This document shows positions 19,222 through 27,521 of a stretch of 64,000 bases of DNA, in pieces; within the stretch, counting starts at the first letter, position 1; each line of letters begins with the position of its first letter. This stretch comes from Mesorhizobium sp. WSM4306. Lineage in GTDB: Bacteria > Pseudomonadota > Alphaproteobacteria > Rhizobiales > Rhizobiaceae. The translations under genes and the position numbers were made by a program. Under the pieces are notes generated by a model. That model was not told the DNA's origin, ran no database searches, and was given only the letters and a program-made list of their open reading frames with translations. The stretch spans positions 103,587-167,586 of the forward strand of contig NZ_VFTC01000014.1 in NCBI RefSeq assembly GCF_007003975.1. The letters are read 5' to 3'.

Positions 19222-20037
19222 ATGAGCGAACTGCCTTTTGCCGCGACTACCCCCGTCAGTGTGTCACGCGTTGGCCTGAAGGCGCGCGATGCCGAGAGCC
19301 TCGCGGCCTATTACCGTGCCGTTGTCGGCCTGCAGGAATTGAGCCGCTCCGACGGCGCGATCACGCTGGGCGCCGCAGAACGCCCGTTGCTGGTCATCGA
19401 GCCTGACGCGGCGGCCAAGCCGGACGATCCACGCAGCGCCGGCCTGTTCCACACCGCTTTCCTGCTGCCCAGCCGCGCCGATCTCGGCCGCTGGATCAAC
19501 CATGCTGCCGCCAACAAGATTCGTATCGAGGGCGCCTCCGATCATCTGGTCAGCGAGGCGCTGTACCTGACTGACCCCGAAGGCAACGGCATTGAAATCT
19601 ATAGAGACCGCCTGCCGGAGGAGTGGAAGTGGAACGGCGACAAGATCGCCATGGCGACCGAGCGGCTGAATCTGGCCGCCGTGGCTGCCGGCGTGCCAGC
19701 CGGAGACGCCGGCTGGCAGGGCGCGCCGCAAAACAGCATTGTCGGCCATGTCCATCTGCGCGTCGGCCGGCCTGAAGAGGCCGAAGCCTGGTGGCACCAG
19801 GAGTTCGGCTTCGACACCGTGGCGAAATATGGCGGCCAGGCGGTGTTCCTGTCGTCCGGCGGCTACCACCACCATATCGGTGGCAATTCGTGGCACAGCG
19901 CCGGCGCCGGCCGCCGCGATCCGTCGCGCTCGGGCCTGGCCTGGGTTGAGATGCGGTCGGATAAGGTGACCAAGGAAACGAGCCGTGAGGATCCATGGGG
20001 CACGGTCATCCGCACCGTGCCCGGAGTCGCCGGCTAA
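19222..20037 (+). CDS. Two-domain VOC protein, CatE-like
   Basis: 271 residues. Two vicinal-oxygen-chelate modules. The first starts RVGLKARDAESLAAYYRAVV with metal ligands around LFHTAFLLP and NGIEIYRDR. The second has VGHVHLRVGRPEEAEAWWHQ and SSGGYHHHIGGNSW. This layout matches the ring-cleavage-dioxygenase-like CatE/YfiE group. A metal-dependent oxygenase or lyase is likely, but the substrate is unknown. The ATG at 19222 behind GGAGAG is preferred over longer frames back to 19069; the 190 bp upstream hold no supported gene. Confidence 0.85.
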   Translation: MSELPFAATTPVSVSRVGLKARDAESLAAYYRAVVGLQELSRSDGAITLGAAERPLLVIEPDAAAKPDDPRSAGLFHTAFLLPSRADLGRWINHAAANKIRIEGASDHLVSEALYLTDPEGNGIEIYRDRLPEEWKWNGDKIAMATERLNLAAVAAGVPAGDAGWQGAPQNSIVGHVHLRVGRPEEAEAWWHQEFGFDTVAKYGGQAVFLSSGGYHHHIGGNSWHSAGAGRRDPSRSGLAWVEMRSDKVTKETSREDPWGTVIRTVPGVAG

Positions 20038-20049
20038 TCGCTTCAGCTC

Positions 20050-20777
20050 TTATACGGAGTTGGCGGCATAACCGGTCAGCAGCCCATGAGCCCAGCTGTC
20101 GAAGCCGGTGTCTGCCGCGTGGCTGGACGCCTCGGTCCAGTCATAGCTGACCGTATGATGGCTGAACGACCATTGTCCGTTCCTGCGCGTGGCAATGGCG
20201 TAGCGGGCATGCGGGCTGCCGGTCACGGTGAGTCCGGGAAACGCCTGGACCCCGACGCTGCCGGGATTGAGGATCGCTTGCCGGTCGGAAAGCCGCACGA
20301 CGCGCGGCGTATGGGTGTGACCGCACAAGGTGAGCCCGGCGTCGATGCCGCCGAGCTTGTGCCTGATCTGCTTTTCAATGGACGGGTAGAAGTGGTCGCC
20401 GCCGTCTTCCTCGAGCAGGAATACCTCGTCGTCGCTGGGGCTGCCGTGGCACAGCTGGATTTCCGGGGAGAGCGACAGGGTGACCGGCAAGCCGAGAGCC
20501 AGATCAGGGATGTCCGGGAGAGGCGCTGGTGGGCGAAAGCATCGACATCTTCCAACCCGGAAGCGGGGGGCTCGACCAGCACGCGGTCGTGATTGCCGCG
20601 CACGGTAGGCCAATTCTCTGCAATCAGATATTGCGCGGTTTCTTCAGGCCATAGCGGCCCGGACAGACAATCACCCAGATTGACGATAATATCGGGAGAA
20701 CTGTCCTTGATGTCAGCATGAACCGCCTCAAGCGCGCGCAGATTGCCATGGATATCGGAAAGGACCGCCAGCCGCAT
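20050..20777 (-). pseudogene. Metallophosphoesterase gene with a single frameshift
   Basis: The N-terminal half (MRLAVLSDIHGNLRALEAVH, then NLGDCLSG and RGNHDR) is in one frame. The C-terminal half (LCHGSPSDDEVFLLEEDGG, then CGHTHTPRV and NPGSVG) is in another. All calcineurin-like metal motifs are present: DxH, GD, GNHD, H and GHTH. At 20490/20491 a single missing base breaks an otherwise smooth IWLSA-LPVTLSL junction. The total of 728 bp also equals a whole number of codons minus one base. Either the gene is recently inactivated or the base is a sequencing error. It starts 9 bp downstream of purB on the same strand. Confidence 0.85.
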
Positions 20778-20785
20778 GGAAACTC

Positions 20786-22087
20786 CTATCCAAAAACGCG
20801 CTTGAAAATCGTGTCGACATGCTTGGTGTGATAGCCAAGGTCGAACTTTTCGCGGATTTCAGCCTCGGGCAGGGCTGCGGTGACTTCCTTGTCGGCTAGC
20901 AATTCCTCAAGGAAATCAGCGCCTTGTTCCCACACCTTCATGGCGTTGCGCTGCACCAGGCGGTAGGCGTCTTCGCGGCTGACGCCGGCTTGTGTCAGCG
21001 CCAGAAGCACGCGCTGCGAATGCACGAGGCCGCGGAACTTGTTCATGTTCTTCAGCATGTTGTCGGGATAGACGAGCAATTTGTCGACGACGCCGGTGAG
21101 TCGCGACAGCGCGAAATCCAGCGTCACCGTGGCGTCCGGGCCGATCATGCGCTCGACCGACGAGTGCGAGATATCACGCTCGTGCCAGAGCGCCACATTC
21201 TCCATCGCCGGCAGCGCCATGGAGCGCACCATGCGGGCAAGCCCGGTGAGGTTTTCAGTCAGCACCGGATTGCGCTTGTGAGGCATCGCCGACGAGCCCT
21301 TTTGCCCCGGCGAAAAATACTCTTCTGCTTCCAGCACCTCGGTGCGCTGCAAATGGCGAATTTCGGTCGCCAGCCTCTCGACCGACGAGGCGATGACGCC
21401 GAGCGTGGCGAAGAACATGGCGTGGCGGTCGCGCGGGATGACCTGAGTCGACACCGGTTCCGGCTTCAGCCCGAGCTTTTTAGCCACATGCTCTTCGACA
21501 TAGGGGTCGATGTTGGCGAAAGTGCCGATGGCGCCCGATATGGCGCAGGTCGCGATGTCCTCCCGCGCATGCACCAGCCGCTCCCGGCAGCGCGAGAACT
21601 CGGCATAGGCCTGCGCCAGCTTCACGCCGAACGTGGTCGGCTCGGCATGGATGCCGTGGCTGCGGCCGATGGTGACGGTGTCCTTGTGCTCGAAGGCGCG
21701 GCGCTTCAGCGCCGCCAGCAGGCCGTCAAGATCGGCGAGCAACAGATCGCTGGCGCGGCTGAGCTGCACCGCAAGGCAAGTGTCGAGCACATCCGACGAG
21801 GTCATGCCCTGGTGGATGAAACGCGCATCCGGCCCGACGAATTCGGCGAGATGGGTCAGGAAGGCAATGACGTCGTGCTTGGTGACGGCCTCGATCTCGT
21901 CGATCTTGCCGACGTCGAATTTGGCCGCGCCACCCTTTTCCCAGATGGTTTTCGCCGCTTCCTTGGGGATGACGCCCAATTCAGCCAGCGCATCGCAGGC
22001 ATGGGCCTCGATTTCGAACCAGATGCGGAAGCGGGTTTCTGGCGACCAGATGGCGACCATTTCCGGCCGGGAATAGCGAGGGATCAT
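20786..22087 (-). CDS. purB: Adenylosuccinate lyase
   Basis: 433 residues. PurB cleaves SAICAR and adenylosuccinate to release fumarate. The fumarase-superfamily signature GSSAMPHKRNP is near residues 263-273. GMTSSDVLDTCLAVQ (about 94-108) and the catalytic His region RSHGIHAEPTTFG (about 142-154) are clear. It is the first gene of the minus-strand purine block and has a likely co-transcribed metallophosphoesterase downstream. Confidence 0.97.
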   Translation of the reverse strand: MIPRYSRPEMVAIWSPETRFRIWFEIEAHACDALAELGVIPKEAAKTIWEKGGAAKFDVGKIDEIEAVTKHDVIAFLTHLAEFVGPDARFIHQGMTSSDVLDTCLAVQLSRASDLLLADLDGLLAALKRRAFEHKDTVTIGRSHGIHAEPTTFGVKLAQAYAEFSRCRERLVHAREDIATCAISGAIGTFANIDPYVEEHVAKKLGLKPEPVSTQVIPRDRHAMFFATLGVIASSVERLATEIRHLQRTEVLEAEEYFSPGQKGSSAMPHKRNPVLTENLTGLARMVRSMALPAMENVALWHERDISHSSVERMIGPDATVTLDFALSRLTGVVDKLLVYPDNMLKNMNKFRGLVHSQRVLLALTQAGVSREDAYRLVQRNAMKVWEQGADFLEELLADKEVTAALPEAEIREKFDLGYHTKHVDTIFKRVFG

Positions 22088-22115
22088 CCGTCAGTCCTGA
22101 TATGTCGGTGGTTAA

Positions 22116-22139
22116 GTCCGCCTCCTAACAGAGGCGGAC
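22116..22139. terminator. Hairpin between purB and upstream membrane gene
   Basis: GTCCGCCTC and GAGGCGGAC form a 9-bp stem with loop CTAACA between the end of the 22147 gene and the purB start. There is no T-tract in either direction, so termination strength is doubtful. Confidence 0.45.
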
Positions 22140-22146
22140 CAAATGC

Positions 22147-22671
22147 TCAACGCTGCTGGCGCGCAAACCACACGCTGGCGACGGCAAGCGCGATGAATCC
22201 GAGTGGAAAATAGAGCCTGATACCCAGCACCACGAACTGGTAGAGCGCCGTCAGCGAGGTGAACACCAGTTCGAACGCCCAACGGACGGTGAAGGCCTCG
22301 GCATGCCATTCGGCATAGTAGGAGCGGTACTGCAGCGCAAACAGCCCGCCGGTGAAGGCAATCGTCGCGGCAAGCAGGCAGATGAAGGCGGCGGCGAAGG
22401 CCACTTCCGCCTGCCGGTCGAGCGAGATCAGCCGCGCAGCGAACAGGCCGATGGGGAAGGCGATTGCTGCGGCCATGGCATAGAGCAGGACGACGAAGCG
22501 GATTTTTTCCGGCGTTTCCCAATTGTCGAGCCAAAGCCCGGTCAGCGCGCTGGCGCCCATCGCCACGGCCCACAGCAAGGCGCCGAGAAGCGCCGCGACC
22601 GTCGACGGCACCGCGCGGCGGAGGCGATTGCCAGCGCGCTTGCGCCAGCTGGATTGATCGAGCGATGTCAC
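22147..22671 (-). CDS. Four-TM membrane protein of unknown function
   Basis: 174 residues. Predicted helices at about 20-45, 58-82, 88-112 and 142-168, with a basic N-terminus (SSWRKRAGNRLRRAVPS). The start is a GTG at 22671 overlapping the stop of the DUF2259 gene (GTGA), so the two are coupled. The family is not recognised. Context suggests an envelope function with the secreted DUF2259 protein. Confidence 0.65.
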   Translation of the reverse strand: MTSLDQSSWRKRAGNRLRRAVPSTVAALLGALLWAVAMGASALTGLWLDNWETPEKIRFVVLLYAMAAAIAFPIGLFAARLISLDRQAEVAFAAAFICLLAATIAFTGGLFALQYRSYYAEWHAEAFTVRWAFELVFTSLTALYQFVVLGIRLYFPLGFIALAVASVWFARQQR

Positions 22672-23387
22672 AGGCGGCCGGTCACGGCGATCCAGCGAAA
22701 ATCCGGCCCTTCGAAGCCGTATTGGCGCACCGCGATCAGCACCGCATAGGCGCTGATACTGTCCATCGAAAAGGTCTGCACCGCGCCGATCCGGTAGCCG
22801 TTCGGGCAGCCGCGGCTTTTCGGGATCGATTTGTCCTCATGCAGAAGATGCGTCTGGCCGCCATCCCGGGCTTCGATGCGCAGCAACCGAAAACCATTGA
22901 TCTCGCCCTGGCTCTCACAGCCCGCCGTATTGTTCATGCCGTCGAGCCGGAATTCCAGCGGCGGGTCGACCGGCGAAAAGATCGGCCGCGGGTTGACCAC
23001 CATGCGGAACGGGTCGGCCGACAATTCGGTCACCGGGTTGAAGCCGGCGGTGATGCCGCGGTTCGCGGCAAGTTCTGCCTGGGCAATGATCGCTTCGCCC
23101 TTCTGCCTGGCCTGGAGACGGGCCGTGTCGAGCGAGGCGGTCTCGTCCTCCAGCCGGACACGGATCGGCGTGCCCTTCAGGAACGTGTCGTCGGCAGTGT
23201 CGATGTAATAGCGGTTGGCATAGGGAAAGCCCGATCCGTCCGCGACGCCGTATTCCTCGAAGGCGAAGACGCCGCCGTCTCCGGTGAAACCTAGAATTTC
23301 GAGTTCGGCGACATCGCCCGCCCGGGCGGCCATGCCAGATGCCAGCTGCACCAGCAGGCAAACGCCAATCAGGACAAGATTTCGCAT
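22668..23387 (-). CDS. Secreted DUF2259 protein
   Basis: 239 residues with a cleavable signal peptide (MRNLVLIGVCLLVQLASGMA). The mature start AGDVAELEILGFTGDGGVFA with FEEYGV, the GFPYANRYYID segment and the C-terminal AVLIAVRQYGFEGPDFRW region fit DUF2259, predicted periplasmic proteins of unknown role. It forms a coupled pair with the four-TM gene downstream. Confidence 0.8.
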   Translation of the reverse strand: MRNLVLIGVCLLVQLASGMAARAGDVAELEILGFTGDGGVFAFEEYGVADGSGFPYANRYYIDTADDTFLKGTPIRVRLEDETASLDTARLQARQKGEAIIAQAELAANRGITAGFNPVTELSADPFRMVVNPRPIFSPVDPPLEFRLDGMNNTAGCESQGEINGFRLLRIEARDGGQTHLLHEDKSIPKSRGCPNGYRIGAVQTFSMDSISAYAVLIAVRQYGFEGPDFRWIAVTGRL

Positions 23388-23524
23388 CGGGGTTCCGCTC
23401 CGGCCGCCATGGTTCGATCGTTCCCTATCATGAGACAGTCAAAACATCGTGCTATGCAAAAGGCGATGCATCCAATTGCGCCTCTGTTTGTTATCGTCGA
23501 TCGCTTTCAAAAGGAGAACTCCCC

Positions 23525-23779
23525 ATGACCGAGGTCAGCAAGATTCGCGAACATATGGAAGTGGTCGGCGCAGACGGCGTTCATCTCGGCACCGTCGACA
23601 AGGTCGAGGGCGACCGGATCAAGCTGACCAAGGCCGACAGCGGCATGGGTGGGCACAGAGGCCATCACCACTACATTCCCCTGGGCCTGCTGGCTGAGGT
23701 CGATGGCAAAAAAGTCTGGCTGTCGGCGAATTCGGACGTCGCGGTCAGGTTCGAGGAAGAAAAGTCCGACCCGACCTGA
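23525..23779 (+). CDS. DUF2171 (PRC-barrel-like) small protein
   Basis: 84 residues. MTEVSKIREHMEVVGADGVH, then LGTVDKVEGDRIKLTK and HHHYIPLGLLAEVDGKKVWL, match DUF2171, a short beta-barrel domain related to PRC-barrels. A HRGHHHYIP loop is rich in His. An AAAGGAGAA ribosome site precedes the ATG. No function is established; the 137 bp upstream separate it from the divergent DUF2259 gene. Confidence 0.85.
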   Translation: MTEVSKIREHMEVVGADGVHLGTVDKVEGDRIKLTKADSGMGGHRGHHHYIPLGLLAEVDGKKVWLSANSDVAVRFEEEKSDPT

Positions 23780-23792
23780 TCGGATTACGCGC

Positions 23793-24812
23793 CTAGCGCG
23801 ACGACCACACCGGAAACAGATCGCCATCGGCCGGCGTCGCGGCATGGATGCCGCGGCTGATGGCGCGCGCCATGGTGGCGCCGGCCGCGGCAAAGAAATC
23901 GACCGCGTCGTCGGCGTTAAGCTCGATACCGCTCTTGCCGGTCGCCAGCGCAAACACCAGATCGCCGTCGGCCGGCGTGTGCACCGGCCAGATGGCACGC
24001 ACGAAGCCATCATGCGCCGATATGGCCAGTCGCTTGGCCGCCGCCTTGGTCAGCACGGCGTCGGTGGCAATGACGGCGATGGTGGTGTTGCCGCCGGCCT
24101 CGCCCGTCCCACCCACACGCTTGTCGCGGTATTTCAAAAGGATCCGCCTGGCGTCGTCCGGCATCGGCGAGGGATAGCCGAGGCCGCCAAACTCATCGCC
24201 GATCTCGAAAGGTGCAGCCCAGAAATACCGCGTCCACGCGATCGTCACCGAACCAGTCGGATTGGCGGCGGCGAGCGCGCCGATGGTGATGCCGCTGTCG
24301 AGCACGGTCGAGGCCGAGCCGAGGCCGCCCTTCAGCCCGGAACTCAGCGCCCCGGTGCCGGCGCCGACGGTGCCGAGCGGAAAGTCGGTGACAGCATTTT
24401 GCGCCGCCTCATAGCCGAGGTCGCGGTAGGGCGGATAACGGCCCCAATCCTTGTCGCCGCCATTGCGCAGGTCGAACAGGATCGCTGTCGGCACGATCGG
24501 CACGCGGAAGCCGCCGACATCGACGCCGATGCCTTTTTCACGCAACGCCGCCTGCACGCCCGAGGCGGCGTCGAGTCCGAAGGCCGAGCCGCCCGAGAGC
24601 ACCACGGCGTGCACTGCTTCGATGGAATTGTGCGGTTCCAGCAGGTCGGTTTCACGCGTGCCTGGCGCGCCGCCCAGGATCTGCACGCCACCGACCGCCG
24701 GTTCGTCGCACAGCACCGCCGTCACCCCGGATTTCAGCCTGGCATCGCTGGCGTTGCCGACCCGCAGGCCGGCGACATCGGTGATCAAATTGCGCGGCCC
24801 GGTGCGAAACAT
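23793..24812 (-). CDS. P1-family (S58) aminopeptidase/amidase
   Basis: 339 residues. DmpA-like N-terminal-nucleophile hydrolases self-cleave and act on N-terminal amino acids or beta-amino amides. The predicted cleavage/nucleophile site is Asn-Thr in GGNTTIAVIATDA near residue 242, with Thr as the nucleophile. VVLSGGSAFGLDAASGVQ (about 70-87) and GTVGAGTGA are family hallmarks. The ATG at 24812 shares its A with the stop of the binding-protein gene (TGATG), so the pair is co-translated. That suggests the binding protein and the peptidase handle a common ligand. Confidence 0.87.
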   Translation of the reverse strand: MFRTGPRNLITDVAGLRVGNASDARLKSGVTAVLCDEPAVGGVQILGGAPGTRETDLLEPHNSIEAVHAVVLSGGSAFGLDAASGVQAALREKGIGVDVGGFRVPIVPTAILFDLRNGGDKDWGRYPPYRDLGYEAAQNAVTDFPLGTVGAGTGALSSGLKGGLGSASTVLDSGITIGALAAANPTGSVTIAWTRYFWAAPFEIGDEFGGLGYPSPMPDDARRILLKYRDKRVGGTGEAGGNTTIAVIATDAVLTKAAAKRLAISAHDGFVRAIWPVHTPADGDLVFALATGKSGIELNADDAVDFFAAAGATMARAISRGIHAATPADGDLFPVWSSR

Positions 24813-25882
24813 CAATTCGTCTCCGCCGGCACGAAACGTGTCCCGTCGAAGCGGAAGGCGCGATAGAGGTTTCGGGTCAGATCGCCTTTGTCGTCGAAGC
24901 GCAGCGGGCCGATCGCGGTGGTGAAATCATGCCCGGTGAGCATATCGGTCAATCCCTTGCCGGAACTCCCCGACTCAGCGGTGGCTGCTTTGGCGATCTC
25001 CACCGCAGCGTAGGCTGGTAGCGTATAGCCGTCCGGCGCAAGGTTTTTTGCTGCAAAGGCGGCCAACACCTTGGGGTCGGCAACATCGGCCCATTCCGGC
25101 GGCGCGATCATAAGTGTGCCGACGGCGTAAGGCACGTCACCGGGTGGCGTGCGCAAGTTCTCGCCGCCGGCAAAGGTGATGCCGGCCTCGAGCTGGCCGG
25201 CGTCGCGACCCATGATGGCGATGTCGTCGCCGTCGCCGCCGGCAAAGACATGGGTCGCGCCGGCCTTCTTCAACCGGCCGATCAGCCCGATCTGGTTGTC
25301 GAGTTGCGGCCGGAACGTGTCGGTGAAGACCGGCTTCAGCGCCGCCTGTTCGGCCGCCGCCCGCAACGTCTCGGCGATTTCGCGGCCATAGATGGTGCCG
25401 TCATCGACAATGGCGAACAGTTCACTCTGCCACAGCCGGGTGAGGATGGCGGCCACCGCATTGCGTTCGTCGTCGCCCCGCGGCCCCAGCCGATAGACCG
25501 GCCAGCCGGTCTTGGCGCGGCGATCGGTCAGGCTTTCAGTGCGCACGCCGACAGTGATCACCGGTATGTTGGCGTCCTTCAGGATCGGCAGCGCCGCCTG
25601 GATCGCCTCGGTGCAGAGGAAGCCGACGACGATGTTGACCTTCGCAGCGGCAAATTCCCTGGCGGCGGCAGCCCCGCCATCGGCGGTGCAGGCATCGTCG
25701 ACCGTCCTGATTTCCAAGCTGTTGGCTTCCGCTGCCAGGGCAGCGCCGGCCTCGATCTGCTTGCCGAGGATCGCCGACGGACCGGACAGGGGCGCAGCAA
25801 CGCCGACAAGCGGCGTCTGCGCGCCGGCGCTTGCCGGCAACAGCCAGAGAAGTGCCGCTATTACCGCTGTTAGGGGTCGCAT
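24812..25882 (-). CDS. Orphan branched-chain-type periplasmic binding protein
   Basis: 356 residues. A signal peptide (MRPLTAVIAALLWLLPASAG) is followed by a type I periplasmic binding fold: PLVGVAAPLSGPSAILGKQI, GFLCTEAIQAALPIL, FAIVDDGTIYGREIAETLRA and LPAYAAVEIAKAA. Such LivK-like proteins normally feed an ABC permease, but none is nearby. Here the partner is a P1 peptidase with one-base overlap. The ATG at 25882 is selected for the signal peptide; the longer frame back to 25996 is not supported. Confidence 0.85.
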   Translation of the reverse strand: MRPLTAVIAALLWLLPASAGAQTPLVGVAAPLSGPSAILGKQIEAGAALAAEANSLEIRTVDDACTADGGAAAAREFAAAKVNIVVGFLCTEAIQAALPILKDANIPVITVGVRTESLTDRRAKTGWPVYRLGPRGDDERNAVAAILTRLWQSELFAIVDDGTIYGREIAETLRAAAEQAALKPVFTDTFRPQLDNQIGLIGRLKKAGATHVFAGGDGDDIAIMGRDAGQLEAGITFAGGENLRTPPGDVPYAVGTLMIAPPEWADVADPKVLAAFAAKNLAPDGYTLPAYAAVEIAKAATAESGSSGKGLTDMLTGHDFTTAIGPLRFDDKGDLTRNLYRAFRFDGTRFVPAETN

Positions 25883-26062
25883 TCTGACGAAGAATTCCTC
25901 CGTGCCGGTCGCATGCTTCCAGCGTCTCTTGCGCCAAGACCTAAAGGCTGCCCGCCCTAGGCGCAACACGCGAATTTGCGGATTGGCGTCAAGCACTTCG
26001 CTTGTGGCCTATTGTGTGCCGCCATATATAACGCTTGGATTCCCGCTTATGGAAAATCATCG

Positions 26063-26590
26063 GTGCTGAAGTTGAACGACATAGGGCCGCAGGCCTATCG
26101 CGACGCGATGGCGCATTTTGCCGGCCACGTCCATGTGGTGACCACCGACGGTCCCGCCGGCAAGCGCGGCACGACGGTGATCGCCGCCTGTTCGGTGTCG
26201 GACACGCCGCCGACAGTTCTCGTCTGCCTCAACCGCGAGAATGCCAAGAACGAGCTGTTCGTGCAAAACGGCCGGTTTGCGCTGAACACATTGGCTTCGC
26301 ACCAGCAGCCGCTATCGGTGGCGTTCTCAGGCCTGACCGGCCTGTCGTCCGGTGCGCGTTTCGCGCTCGGCGAGTGGGATGTCATATCGACCGGCGCCCC
26401 GACGCTTAAAGGCGCTCTCGCCGTTTTCGACTGCGAATTGATCGACACCAAGGATCTCGCCACCCATCGTGTGCTTTTTGGCAAGGTGACAGGTCTGCGC
26501 ATGGGCGATAATTTGCGGCCGCTGATCTACCACGCCCGCGACTACCACGTGCTGGAAAGCGGAGCAGAGGCGTCGACGGAGAAAGAATGA
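26063..26590 (+). CDS. RutF/HpaC-like flavin reductase
   Basis: 175 residues from a GTG at 26063. The NADH:flavin oxidoreductase split-barrel is recognised by AYRDAMAHFAGHVHVVTTDG, PAGKRGTTVIAACSVSDTPP and LVCLNRENAKNELF, closely like RutF. Such enzymes give reduced FMN to a monooxygenase; none is encoded beside it. The stop overlaps the MoxR ATG (ATGA), making it the first gene of the Mo-enzyme maturation operon. A start at 25976 is possible but would add a non-conserved stretch. Confidence 0.85.
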   Translation: MLKLNDIGPQAYRDAMAHFAGHVHVVTTDGPAGKRGTTVIAACSVSDTPPTVLVCLNRENAKNELFVQNGRFALNTLASHQQPLSVAFSGLTGLSSGARFALGEWDVISTGAPTLKGALAVFDCELIDTKDLATHRVLFGKVTGLRMGDNLRPLIYHARDYHVLESGAEASTEKE

Positions 26591-27516
26591 CCGAGCTGAA
26601 ACCGCGCCCCGCGCCGCGGACGATCGACGAAACGCTCGATCTCCTGACCGGCGCGGACTATGTCGCGGACCGCTCGCTGGCAACCGTGCTGTTCCTGTCG
26701 CTGCGCATGCAGCGGCCGCTGTTCCTCGAAGGCGAGGCCGGCGTCGGCAAGACCGAGATCGCCAAGGTGTTAGCGCAGGCGCTCGGCCGCCGGCTGATCC
26801 GCCTGCAATGCTATGAAGGCCTCGACGTCTCCTCCGCCGTCTATGAGTGGAACTATGCCGCGCAGATGATCGAGATCCGCATGGAGGAGGCGGCAGGCTC
26901 GGTTGACCGCTCCGACATGGAGCGCAACGTCTTCTCCGAAAAGTACCTGATCCGCCGCCCGGTGCTCGATGCACTGACCGGCAAGGTGGGTGCCGCCCCG
27001 GTGTTCCTGATCGACGAGCTCGACCGCACCGACGAGGCCTTCGAGGCGTTCCTGCTCGAGATCCTGTCCGACTTCCAGGTAACGGTGCCCGAACTTGGCA
27101 CCATCAAGGCGGAGGAGCCGCCGATCGTCATCATCACCACCAACCGCACCCGCGAAATCCATGACGCGCTGAAGCGGCGCTGCCTCTATCATTGGGTCGA
27201 CTATCCCAACGCCGAGCGCGAGCTGGAGATCGTGCGCCGCAAGGTGCCGCAAGCCAACAGCCGGCTTTCAGCCGAAGTGGTGTCGTTCATCCAGAAATTG
27301 CGCCAGGTCGAATTGTTCAAGGCGCCGGGCGTTGCCGAAACCATCGACTGGGCCGGCGCGCTGACCGAACTCGACAAGGTGGCGCTTGATCCGGAGACCG
27401 TATCCGACACAATCGGTGTGCTGCTGAAATATCAGGACGACATTGCCCGCATCGGCGCGGGCGAGGGCCGGCGCATCCTCGACGAGGTCAAGGCCGAGCT
27501 TGCGGCGGCGGAGTAG
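26587..27516 (+). CDS. MoxR-type AAA+ ATPase, CoxD-like
   Basis: 309 residues. Walker A GEAGVGKTE is at 49-57, Walker B VFLIDELDR near 139-147, and sensor 1 ITTNRTRE near 180. With the VWA protein downstream it forms the MoxR-VWA chaperone pair. In the CO dehydrogenase system, CoxD and CoxE help insert the Cu-S-Mo site. It overlaps the flavin reductase gene by 4 bp and is followed by the VWA gene after 5 bp. Confidence 0.9.
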   Translation: MTELKPRPAPRTIDETLDLLTGADYVADRSLATVLFLSLRMQRPLFLEGEAGVGKTEIAKVLAQALGRRLIRLQCYEGLDVSSAVYEWNYAAQMIEIRMEEAAGSVDRSDMERNVFSEKYLIRRPVLDALTGKVGAAPVFLIDELDRTDEAFEAFLLEILSDFQVTVPELGTIKAEEPPIVIITTNRTREIHDALKRRCLYHWVDYPNAERELEIVRRKVPQANSRLSAEVVSFIQKLRQVELFKAPGVAETIDWAGALTELDKVALDPETVSDTIGVLLKYQDDIARIGAGEGRRILDEVKAELAAAE

Positions 27517-27521
27517 GGCCA

